Source of the DNA: Pseudomonas fluorescens
Lineage (GTDB): Bacteria > Pseudomonadota > Gammaproteobacteria > Pseudomonadales > Pseudomonadaceae
NCBI RefSeq assembly: GCF_900215245.1
Contig: NZ_LT907842.1
Span: forward strand, 5,022,001-5,086,000
Length of the DNA: 64,000 nucleotides
Direction of reading: 5' to 3'
The notes below the pieces were generated by a model. The model searched no databases and had not been told where the DNA came from. It saw nothing but the letters and a program-made list of their open reading frames with translations. Below are positions 43,443-50,799 of the stretch, one piece after another. Position 1 is the stretch's first letter. Each line of letters begins with the position of its first letter. The position numbers were made by a program, and so were the translations under genes.

Positions 43443-43481
43443 CAACCCTTGGGTACATCCCTTTGTGCGAGGTACCGCTAG

Positions 43482-44567
43482 ATGAGTCAGCAAGCCGTGA
43501 AATTTGCCTACTGGGTGCCCAACGTCAGCGGTGGGTTAGTGGTGAGCAAGATCGAACAACGCACCCATTGGGGCATCGACTACAACCGCAAACTGGCGCA
43601 GTTGGCCGAAGCGGCAGGCTTTGAATACGGCCTGACGCAAATTCGCTTCACCGCCGGCTACGGCGCCGAGAACCAGCATGAGTCCGTAGCGTTCAGCCAT
43701 GCGCTGCTGGCGGCCACCACCACGCTCAAGGTCATCGCCGCGATCTTGCCCGGCCCGTGGCAGCCGGCACTGGCAGCCAAGCAACTGGCGACTATCGACC
43801 AGCTCACCAACGGCCGTATCGCGGTGAATATCGTCAGCGGCTGGTTCAAGGGCGAATTCCAGGCTATCGGTGAGCCGTGGCTGGAGCACGATGAGCGCTA
43901 TCGCCGTTCCGAGGAATTTATCCGCGCGCTGAAAGGCATCTGGAGCCAGGACGATTTCACCTTCAAGGGCGATTTCTACCGCTTCAACAACTACACCCTC
44001 AAACCCAAGCCATTGGGCCAGCCCGAAGTCTTCCAGGGCGGCAGCTCGCGGGCCGCGCGGGACATGGCCGCGCGCGTGTCGGACTGGTACTTCACCAACG
44101 GCAACACGCCGGAAGGCATCAAGGCCCAGGTGGACGACATTCGCACCAAGGCCGCGGCGAATAATCATGCGGTCAAAGTCGGTGTGAACGCCTTTGTGAT
44201 CGCCCGCGACACCGAGGAAGAAGCCCGCGCGGTGCTCGCAGAAATCATCGACAAGGCCGACCCCGAAGCGGTGAATGCGTTTGGTGATGCCGCCAAGCAG
44301 GCCGGCAAGGCCTCGCCGGAAGGTGAGGGCAACTGGGCCAAGTCCAGCTTCGAAGACCTGGTGCAATACAACGACGGCTTCAAGACCAACCTGATCGGCA
44401 CCCCGCAGCAAATTGCCGAGCGCATCGTCGCGCTCAAGGCCGTGGGCGTGGACCTGGTGCTGGCCGGCTTCCTGCATTTCCAGGAGGAAGTCGAGTACTT
44501 CGGCAAACGCGTGTTGCCGCTGGTACGCGCGCTGGAAGCCAAGGCCGGGATCAAGCAAGTGGCTTGA
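43482..44567 (+). CDS. sfnG: Dimethylsulfone monooxygenase
   Basis: This 361-residue two-component, FMNH2-dependent monooxygenase of the bacterial luciferase-like family begins VKFAYWVPNVSGGLVVSKIEQRT, the distinctive SfnG start. NIVSGWFKGEF and EVFQGGSSRAARDMAARVSDWYF match the flavin/substrate core. It oxidises dimethylsulfone to methanesulfinate so that the sulfur can be used. Its reductase (SfnF/MsuE) is not in the window, so reduced flavin must come from elsewhere. GAGG precedes the ATG. Its last 17 bp overlap the converging GNAT/C39 gene. Confidence 0.92.
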   Translation: MSQQAVKFAYWVPNVSGGLVVSKIEQRTHWGIDYNRKLAQLAEAAGFEYGLTQIRFTAGYGAENQHESVAFSHALLAATTTLKVIAAILPGPWQPALAAKQLATIDQLTNGRIAVNIVSGWFKGEFQAIGEPWLEHDERYRRSEEFIRALKGIWSQDDFTFKGDFYRFNNYTLKPKPLGQPEVFQGGSSRAARDMAARVSDWYFTNGNTPEGIKAQVDDIRTKAAANNHAVKVGVNAFVIARDTEEEARAVLAEIIDKADPEAVNAFGDAAKQAGKASPEGEGNWAKSSFEDLVQYNDGFKTNLIGTPQQIAERIVALKAVGVDLVLAGFLHFQEEVEYFGKRVLPLVRALEAKAGIKQVA

Positions 44568-45651
44568 AGAGCACCACCGCCGCACGCAATTTGTTATTGC
44601 CGAAGCGGCACATTCGTTCGAACTCCCCATGGCTGACCGGCAGGTGCTGGCAGTCCAGGGGCTGGCGATGCTGGCTGTGGTCTACGTCCGGGTCGTGCAG
44701 GTAAACGAAATCTGCGTCGCAATCGGTGACCATCACCCAATGGGGCGATTTGGAGCGGGTGAGGCGGTAGCTGCTGATCAACACCAGTGGCTGTCCGCCG
44801 TCCTGCAATACCTGAGGTAAATCCAGCGCGCCACCGAGCACCTGCTCGACATCACTGCCTGCCAGTTCTTCCTCAAACGCCTCGTGGACCAGGCGCATGA
44901 CGTCCTTTTTATGCTGGTCGCGCACGCCGTCGAGAAACAGCGGCCCGCGTACATTCACCTGCATACGCACCTTGAACCCGCGGCGCCAGGCCGCCAGTGC
45001 CAAACCTTGCGGGCTGCAGCCGCCATGGCCTGCGGTCATGAACACGGTGGTCGCTTCGCGCCAGATTTGCAGCTCTTCACGGCGCTGTGCCTGGCGATTG
45101 GGCACCAGCGCGCCCATGGCCATCAACAGGCAGGCGGCGCCGCAGGTGAAGTCGGTGGTCTGCTGGTAGTACGGCACGCTCTGCGGACGTGCGACCTGAT
45201 GCTGCAGAATGCGTTTTTCCAGGCGAATGGCCGCCGTGTGGTCTTCGTAATAGTCGTTGATCAGGGCAAAGCGCCGGTAGCCATTGCGTTCATACAGGGC
45301 GAGGGCGCCGGGGTTGTCGGTGCGCACTTCCAGGCGCAGGTAAGCGCAATCATGCGCCACGGCGCAGGCTTCAATGCGTGTCAGCAACTGCTTGCCCAGG
45401 CCCGTGCCCCGTGCGTGCTCGGCGATCGCGATGGAGTAGAGCCGCGCCAGCGAGGTGCCGCGATGGAACAGCACCAGCGCATAACCGAGCAATTGCTGGT
45501 CATTTTCCGCGACCAGCAACTGGCCATGGGCGCGGCTGACCATCCACTGGAAACTGCGCGGTGACAGCCGGTCAGTGGTGAAACAATGCTGTTCCAGTGC
45601 CACCAATTCGGGCACATCAGCGGGGGTTGCAACGCGAAAGGAAAGAGCCAT
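44551..45651 (-). CDS. GNAT acetyltransferase / C39-like cysteine peptidase fusion
   Basis: This 366-residue two-domain protein has residues 1-150 as a GNAT acetyltransferase (acetyl-CoA loop RGTGLGKQLL at 81-90, LEVRTDNPGALALYERNGY). Residues 158-366 are a C39-like papain-fold peptidase with Cys170 (DFTCGAACLLMA), His304 (SPHWVMVTD) and Asp320 (LHDPD) as the likely triad. It diverges from a RimK-like ligase; such GNAT, papain-like peptidase and ATP-grasp groupings have been predicted to build or modify peptides. No ABC exporter or precursor peptide is adjacent, unlike bacteriocin C39 systems. Confidence 0.88.
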   Translation of the reverse strand: MALSFRVATPADVPELVALEQHCFTTDRLSPRSFQWMVSRAHGQLLVAENDQQLLGYALVLFHRGTSLARLYSIAIAEHARGTGLGKQLLTRIEACAVAHDCAYLRLEVRTDNPGALALYERNGYRRFALINDYYEDHTAAIRLEKRILQHQVARPQSVPYYQQTTDFTCGAACLLMAMGALVPNRQAQRREELQIWREATTVFMTAGHGGCSPQGLALAAWRRGFKVRMQVNVRGPLFLDGVRDQHKKDVMRLVHEAFEEELAGSDVEQVLGGALDLPQVLQDGGQPLVLISSYRLTRSKSPHWVMVTDCDADFVYLHDPDVDHSQHRQPLDCQHLPVSHGEFERMCRFGNNKLRAAVVLFKPLA

Positions 45652-45745
45652 ATGACCGCCGTAAAAGTTGCGTAACGAAACGGGACTTCTCTAAAAGATC
45701 GTGCTTAATAGAAAAGGTCGAGTTCTCTAAAGCGGATCAAATATT

Positions 45746-47332
45746 ATGTCGGCGGTACACAGTCATTGGCGTGAAGTATCCGAGCAAACCGTCGCGGCGA
45801 CAATAACTTCCAACGGTTATTTTTCCGCACCTCTTAAAGGTTCCAGTCAAGTCGTGATTATTGTCGAGCGCAAGGAAGATTGGGCCTCCTACTTCCCCAG
45901 CGAAGACATCGTCACGGCCCAAGAATACCTCGAACAAACCCGCGAGAGCGAAACGGGCAAGCGCGTGCAGGTCATCAACCTGTGTCGCAGCTACAAGTAC
46001 CTGGGGCACGGTTATTACTGCTCGTTGCTGGCCGAAGCACGAGGGCACAAGGTGATTCCCTCGGTGCGTACCATCAGCGAACTGACCAAAAAGTCGCTGT
46101 ATGGCTTGTCTCTGGATGACTTGGATAAAACGCTAGATAAAGCCTTGAATCATCACCTCTACAGCAATACCGAAGGCTTTACCCTGACACTGTACTTTGG
46201 CCGAACCAATATAGAACCGCTGCAGGAGTTGGCCCGTCAGTTGTTTGAAACGTTTCCATGTCCGATCTTGTTAGTTGAGTTTCGCAAGAATAACGGCTGG
46301 CATATCGAGGGGGTGAAATCCGGCGTCTTGCACAAGTTACGCGACGACCAGGAAGACCAGTTCGCCCACGCCCTCGACAACTTCAGTCGCAAGATCTGGC
46401 GCCAGCCGCGCTCACGTCGATTGGCCCGCTATGACCTGGCCATCCTGCATGATCCTCAGGAACAATTGCCGCCGTCGAACGCCAGGGCGCTGGAGAATTT
46501 CGTGCGGGTCGGCAAGGGCCTGGGCATTGATGTGGAGCTGATCGAGCGCAAGGACTATTCGCGCCTCGCCGAATACGACGCCTTGCTGATCCGTGAGACC
46601 ACCAGCGTCGACAACCACACTTACCGTTTTGCCAAGAAAGCCGAAAGCGAAGGCTTGGTGGTGATGGATGACCCGGCGTCAATCCTGCGCTGTACCAACA
46701 AGGTCTACCTCACCGACCTGCTCAACAGCCATCAACTGGGCATGCCCGCCACCGAAATTCTCTACAAGGAGCGACCGGAAGATTTCGAGCGGGTCGGCGA
46801 ACGCCTCGGCTTCCCGCTGGTGTTGAAGATTCCCGACGGTTGCTTCTCGCGGGGCGTGATCAAGGTTGAAAGCCAGGCCGCCTTGCTCAAGGCCACCGCC
46901 GAGTTGTTTGAACATTCGGTGTTGTTACTGGCCCAGGAGTTTTTCTACACCGAGTACGACTGGCGCATTGGCGTCCTTAACCGCAAGCCGATCTTTGCCT
47001 GCCAATACTTCATGTCCAAGGGCCATTGGCAAATCTACAACCACAAGGCCATCGGCCAGGACATCAACGGCGAATGCCGTACCCTGGCGGTCCACGAAGC
47101 GCCCAAGGCGGTGGTGGAACTGGCCGTCAAGACCGCCAACCTGATCGGCGATGGCCTCTACGGCGTCGACCTCAAGCAATCCGGTGACAAGGTGGTGGTG
47201 ATCGAGGTCAACGACAACCCCAATATGGATGCCGGTATCGAAGATGCCTACTTGCAAGACGACCTGTATGCGCTGGTGCTGGAAGAGTTTGTAAGGCGCC
47301 TGGAGTTGAAACGCCAGGGCCAGGTGTGGTGA
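45746..47332 (+). CDS. RimK-like ATP-grasp ligase with N-terminal RLAN-type domain
   Basis: This 528-residue protein is far longer than ribosomal S6 modification enzyme RimK (about 300). The N-terminal ~220 residues form the domain found in the RLAN group (VIIVERKEDWASYFP, VINLCRSYKYLGHGYYCSLLAEARGHKVIPSV). The C-terminal ATP-grasp region has LVLKIPDGCFSRGVIKV, QEFFYTEYDWRIGVLN and the Mg-binding EVNDNPNMDAGIED. ATP-grasp ligases join an amino acid to a carboxylate. Acceptor and donor are unknown. It is 6 bp upstream of the CorA-like gene and divergent from the GNAT/C39 gene, forming a conserved-looking cassette. Confidence 0.87.
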   Translation: MSAVHSHWREVSEQTVAATITSNGYFSAPLKGSSQVVIIVERKEDWASYFPSEDIVTAQEYLEQTRESETGKRVQVINLCRSYKYLGHGYYCSLLAEARGHKVIPSVRTISELTKKSLYGLSLDDLDKTLDKALNHHLYSNTEGFTLTLYFGRTNIEPLQELARQLFETFPCPILLVEFRKNNGWHIEGVKSGVLHKLRDDQEDQFAHALDNFSRKIWRQPRSRRLARYDLAILHDPQEQLPPSNARALENFVRVGKGLGIDVELIERKDYSRLAEYDALLIRETTSVDNHTYRFAKKAESEGLVVMDDPASILRCTNKVYLTDLLNSHQLGMPATEILYKERPEDFERVGERLGFPLVLKIPDGCFSRGVIKVESQAALLKATAELFEHSVLLLAQEFFYTEYDWRIGVLNRKPIFACQYFMSKGHWQIYNHKAIGQDINGECRTLAVHEAPKAVVELAVKTANLIGDGLYGVDLKQSGDKVVVIEVNDNPNMDAGIEDAYLQDDLYALVLEEFVRRLELKRQGQVW

Positions 47333-47338
47333 CACGCC

Positions 47339-48277
47339 ATGATTCAGCGTTTTGAACTGACCGACGGCAAGCTGCGCAAAGGCGACAGGGACGACGCGCC
47401 GATCATGCTGTTCAACAACCCGGATGTTGCCGAACGCGAATGGCTGCGCGACCACCACAAACTCGACGAACACGCCCTGGCCTCGGCGCTCGACCCGGAT
47501 GAAGTCTCGCGTATTGAATTTCACCCCGACTACCTGTTCCTGATCTGGAAACGCCCGGAGAAATACGCCGGCGGTGGCAACCTCATGTTTGAAGTGGCGT
47601 CCTGCGGCCTGTTGTTTTCGCCGGGCCGCCTGCTGGTGATTGCCACCGATGAAACCCCGCTGTCCGGGCTTGGCGCTCGCCGCCCGCTGCACACGCCGCT
47701 GGACGTGCTGCTCGATCTGTTGCTCAACAACATCCATCACTACCTGGGCCACCTCAAGGTGATCAAGTTGGTGGCGCGTGAGTTGCAACAACAGTTCAAC
47801 GCGTCGATGAGCAACCATCACCTGATGCAAATGTTCAACCTCAGCGAGAGCCTGATCTATTACATCAACGCGCTGCACAGCAACGGCGCGGTGCTGTCGC
47901 GGTTGCGCAACCACGGGGAAAAGGAACATTTCAGCGCCGAGGTCCTGGGGCTGATCGATGACCTGATCATTGAGAACCACCAGTGCTACAAGCAGGCGGA
48001 GATCTACTCCAATGTGTTTTCCGGGTTAATCGACGCGCGTGGCAACCTGATGAACAACAGCATGAACAACCTGCTGCGCAAGCTGACGTTGATCAACGTG
48101 GTGTTCCTGCCGCTCAACCTGATTGCCAGCGTGGGCGGTATGTCGGAGTTCAGCATGATGACAGCGGGTACGCCCTGGTGGGTGTCGTACCCGCTGCTGA
48201 TGGTGGCGATGGGCGTTGGGGCGGGGTTGATGGTGGTGGGGCTCAAACGCATCGCCGGTGGCGCAAATGTGGTGTGA
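47339..48277 (+). CDS. CorA-family cation transporter, GMN variant
   Basis: This 312-residue protein has a large cytoplasmic helical funnel (residues 1-245) and two C-terminal transmembrane helices (LTLINVVFLPLNLIASVGGM and VSYPLLMVAMGVGAGLMVVGL), the CorA/ZntB plan. The strictly conserved GMN at the mouth of the pore is replaced by GMS (VGGMSEF). CorA transports Mg2+ and ZntB Zn2+; a changed GMN could alter ion choice or activity. It follows the RimK-like gene by 6 bp, suggesting it supplies or senses a divalent ion for the ATP-grasp step, or was merely co-opted. Confidence 0.82.
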   Translation: MIQRFELTDGKLRKGDRDDAPIMLFNNPDVAEREWLRDHHKLDEHALASALDPDEVSRIEFHPDYLFLIWKRPEKYAGGGNLMFEVASCGLLFSPGRLLVIATDETPLSGLGARRPLHTPLDVLLDLLLNNIHHYLGHLKVIKLVARELQQQFNASMSNHHLMQMFNLSESLIYYINALHSNGAVLSRLRNHGEKEHFSAEVLGLIDDLIIENHQCYKQAEIYSNVFSGLIDARGNLMNNSMNNLLRKLTLINVVFLPLNLIASVGGMSEFSMMTAGTPWWVSYPLLMVAMGVGAGLMVVGLKRIAGGANVV

Positions 48278-48300
48278 GCACTGAACACGTGTGGGCGCTG

Positions 48301-48623
48301 GCTTGCCTGCGATGGCCATAGGTATCTACGCAACCCTTTGTGTTGCTTTAAGCCTGTGAGGGGTTAGGGAGATTGAGTACATATCCGTTGCTGCGGTAAC
48401 GGCGGCTTAGGGTTCCGCTCTTACAGCGGGTCACTTTTTTACAAACGCCTAAAAAAGTAACCAAAAAACGCTTTGCCCCACCACTCGGTGCCTCGCCTGG
48501 GCTCGGCATGCCCGCACTCCGGCTTGAATCCGTGGGCCGCCGCAATGGGCCATCCCTGGCCCAGTGCGGCTAACCCGGCGTCCTGCCGGGTTACCCACGG
48601 ATTCAAGCCTGCGTTCGGCCATC
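48301..48623. repeat. Dispersed structured intergenic element, copy 2
   Basis: Nearly identical to 16498-16820 in the same orientation, with only scattered base changes (for example GGCTTAGGG against GGCTATGGG). All stems are kept, including the three-way junction at 48521-48609. It starts inside a half REP right after the CorA-like gene. Confidence 0.85.
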
Positions 48624-49056
48624 GTGGTTAACGGGGCCTGTCAGATCAAGATCAAGATCAAAAGCAGAGCACGGCGGCCTGACAGCCGACCTGAGTGGTT
48701 GAAGCAAAAGCAGGGCAAACGCACAGCAACACCACGTTTACCGGATGAAATGAGATCCAAATGTGGGAGCGGGCTTGCTCGCGAATGCGGCGTGCCAGTC
48801 AGCTCATTTGTAACTGACCCACCGCGTTCGCGAGCAAGCCCGCTCCCACAATGTTGATCGAGTTCAGCTGCCAGCACCGTAGTGCACTGCTTTTCTGTGG
48901 GAGCTGGCTTGCCTGCGATGCAGGCACCTCGGTACATCAGGCATACCCAATTGATGCCATCGCAGCGGTTCGGCGGTCCGACAAGCCAGCTCCCACATTG
49001 ACCGTGTACAGCCTGAAGAGCAGCACACCCTCTGCCTGATGCACCGAGATCAAAAT
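48624..49056. repeat. Single copy of the ~438-bp tandem-array unit
   Basis: It is the same unit as the array at 16821-18410, including both REP hairpins (CTTGCTCGCG type, then GCTGGCTTGCC type). It is present once here, so the expansion at 16.8 kb is locus-specific. No coding sequence is seen. Confidence 0.85.
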
Positions 49057-49158
49057 GTGGGAGCGGCGGTGCGACGATTCGACTTGCTCGCGAAGGCGGC
49101 GGGTCAGTCACCAGATGCATCAACTGACACACCTACATCGGGAGTAAGCGCCTCCCAC
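49057..49158. repeat. Interrupted REP hairpin
   Basis: GTGGGAGCGG is followed by an extra ~17 bp (CGGTGCGACGATTCGAC) before TTGCTCGCG resumes; the distal arm ends CGCCTCCCAC. It looks like a REP with a small insertion. Confidence 0.6.
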
Positions 49159-49264
49159 AGTTATCCGAGTTCAGTTGCCAATATCAGCTCGGCTGTAAGG
49201 CCGCCTCAGCTTTGCTTTTGATCTAACCACTCAGGTTGGCTGCCAGGCCGCCGTGCTCTTGTTT

Positions 49265-49480
49265 TTGATCTTGATCTTAGGCGCCCCGTTAACCACACGG
49301 TCCAAAGCCTGCGTGAGGTGCCGAGTGGTGGGGCAAGAGCCCTTTGGTTACTTTGGGGCTTTTCCAAAGTGACCCGCCGTAAGGGCGGTACCCATTGCGG
49401 CCGTGACCCAAACAACGGATATGTACGCAGCGTGCCCCCCGACAACCACAGCACTCAACCCGTAAAAAAAGATGTGTAGA
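49265..49480. repeat. Dispersed structured element, inverted diverged copy 3
   Basis: The reverse complement aligns with copies 1 and 2 from the CGTTAACCAC end to CATATCCGTTG and TAGGTATCTAC. The three-way junction segment is absent. Stems at 49346-49374 and 49374-49388 are kept although their bases differ, with paired changes on both arms. Confidence 0.65.
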
Positions 49481-49570
49481 TACCTATGCTGCGATGGCAT
49501 CACCGCAGAGCACCTGAAACACCGCGCCGCGTGTATCGCAGGCAAGCGAGCTCTCACACGTGTGTGTCAT

Positions 49571-50326
49571 TCAGGCGGCTGGTTGCAAGGTCAGTATCTC
49601 GAATCCCGCTGCTGTCACCGCGACCGTGTGTTCCCACTGCGCTGAGAGACTGTTGTCCTTGGTCACCACCGTCCAGCCGTCTTTGAGGCTGCGCACTTTG
49701 GCGCTGCCCTGGTTGAGCATGGGCTCAATGGTAAAGACCATGCCTTCGCGCAGTTCGAGCCCGGTGCCAGGGCGGCCGAAGTGCAGGATCTGCGGTTCTT
49801 CGTGCATCTCACGGCCGATACCATGGCCGCAATATTCGCGCACCACGCTGTAGCCGTTGGCCTGCGCATGGCTCTGGATCGCATGGCCGATATCACCCAG
49901 GCGCGCGCCGGGGCGAACCTCACGGATGCCGGCCCACATCGCCTCGAAGGTCTTTTCCACCAACCGCTGCGCTTTGGGCGCCACGTTGCCGATCATGTAC
50001 ATCTTGCTGGAGTCAGCGATAAAGCCGCCTTTTTCCAGGGTGATGTCGATGTTGATGATATCGCCGTCCTTGAGGATTTCCTTGGCGCTGGGCATGCCAT
50101 GGCACACCACCTCATTGATCGAGGTGTTGATGCAAAAGGGGTAGTCGTATTGCCCAAGGCTCGCCGGGCGGGCTTGCAAGTCGTTACGGATGAAGGCTTC
50201 GACGGCGCTGTCCAGCTCCAACGTGGAGCGTCCGGCGGCGACAAAACCGTCGAGCATCGTGAACACCTGGGCCAACAGGCGCCCGGATTCGCGCATGACG
50301 GCCAGTTGAGCGGGAGTCTTGATCAT
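49571..50326 (-). CDS. map: Type I methionine aminopeptidase
   Basis: This 251-residue enzyme removes the initiator methionine from new proteins. Metal ligands are visible in NIDITLEKGG (two Asp), CGHGIGREMHEEP (His), FTIEPML (Glu) and SAQWEHTVAV (Glu), with the family HGMPS His upstream. It is a full-length, ordinary catalytic domain. Its start codon overlaps the stop of the ParD-like gene by one base, so translation is coupled. Pseudomonas has another map next to rpsB; this would be a secondary copy under separate control. Confidence 0.92.
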   Translation of the reverse strand: MIKTPAQLAVMRESGRLLAQVFTMLDGFVAAGRSTLELDSAVEAFIRNDLQARPASLGQYDYPFCINTSINEVVCHGMPSAKEILKDGDIINIDITLEKGGFIADSSKMYMIGNVAPKAQRLVEKTFEAMWAGIREVRPGARLGDIGHAIQSHAQANGYSVVREYCGHGIGREMHEEPQILHFGRPGTGLELREGMVFTIEPMLNQGSAKVRSLKDGWTVVTKDNSLSAQWEHTVAVTAAGFEILTLQPAA

Positions 50327-50526
50327 CAGCCGCGCCCCCGGATCAAGTCGGGTTTGTCCAGCAACAGCTTATTGATCAGCTCGTTGTAGGGCAGCTGCGG
50401 GTTGAGTTCGGCGAGCAGGCCAATCTTGATCCAGAACTCGGCCTGGGCGTTGATCGAGCGGTCCATGGCGGCGCTGGCCAGGCGGAGCTGTTCGTGCAGT
50501 TGGTCGGTGATCTTGACGATGCCCAT
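50326..50526 (-). CDS. ParD-like antitoxin-family protein
   Basis: This 66-residue protein MGIVKITDQLHEQL...SINAQAEFWIKIGLLAEL has the short N-terminal strand and two helices of a ribbon-helix-helix fold; it matches the ParD-like family as I know it. There is no ParE-type toxin gene: the partner position is taken by map. A near-perfect 28-bp palindrome begins 22 bp upstream of the start, fitting autoregulation by an RHH dimer pair. It may be a small dedicated repressor of this map copy rather than an antitoxin. Confidence 0.8.
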   Translation of the reverse strand: MGIVKITDQLHEQLRLASAAMDRSINAQAEFWIKIGLLAELNPQLPYNELINKLLLDKPDLIRGRG

Positions 50527-50547
50527 GAGGTTCACTGTGCTGTGTGG

Positions 50548-50575
50548 ATATACAAAGCGTATACGTTTCGTATAT
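50548..50575. promoter_or_regulatory. 28-bp palindromic operator upstream of parD-like/map
   Basis: Arms ATATAC.AA..CGTA and TACG..TT.GTATAT around a central GTATAC, with two mismatched base pairs. It spans the expected promoter of the minus-strand parD-like/map operon and is the likely binding site of the ParD-like protein. Position near the divergent leader means it might also affect the other direction. Confidence 0.6.
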
Positions 50576-50613
50576 CGCTCGTAAACCCCGGCGCGCTGAA
50601 AGGCGGTAGAGCA

Positions 50614-50642
50614 TTGACTTGCCGGGTGATCGCCGGTTAATT
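50614..50642 (+). promoter_or_regulatory. Possible sigma-70 promoter for the leader/ilvA transcript
   Basis: TTGACT, 17-bp spacer, TTAATT. The -35 is good, the -10 poor. The start site would fall almost at the leader ATG, making the leader near-leaderless unless a promoter farther upstream is used. Confidence 0.3.
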
Positions 50643-50649
50643 TCGTTGC

Positions 50650-50715
50650 ATGACTTTTCAAGCCTTCCGCAGCCAGCCAAGCATTATTACCGCCATTCCT
50701 CATTTGGCGGGATAG
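50650..50715 (+). CDS. Putative attenuator leader peptide (21 codons)
   Basis: An ATG-initiated 21-codon frame ends at TAG (50713-50715). Codons 12-16 read Ile-Ile-Thr-Ala-Ile (ATT ATT ACC GCC ATT), exactly over the 5' arm of the first of three competing RNA stems that precede a terminator and then the threonine dehydratase gene. This is the layout of branched-chain/threonine attenuation leaders. The ribosome-binding site is weak. Too short for ordinary gene finders. Confidence 0.6.
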   Translation: MTFQAFRSQPSIITAIPHLAG

Positions 50716-50760
50716 CGCACGGCTGCACCCAAACCCGCCCTAGAGGCGGGTTTTGTTTTT
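50690..50760 (+). terminator. Attenuator: competing stems and intrinsic terminator before ilvA
   Basis: Stem 1:2 pairs CCGCCA (50690-50695) with TGGCGG (50705-50710). Stem 2:3 can pair GGCGGG (50706-50711) with CCCGCC (50734-50739). Stem 3:4 is the terminator AACCCGCC/GGCGGGTT (50732-50752) with loop CTAGA and a TTGTTTTT tail. No plus-strand gene lies upstream to need termination, which supports a role in regulating the gene below. Confidence 0.7.
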
Positions 50761-50799
50761 CCGTCTCCAGCGCCCTATACAAAACGCCAGGAGACACCC

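Noticed and set aside
48348..49557. Short frames in the second repeat block
   Set aside because: Same reason: they copy the frames of the 16.5-18.4 kb repeats and end at repeat boundaries.
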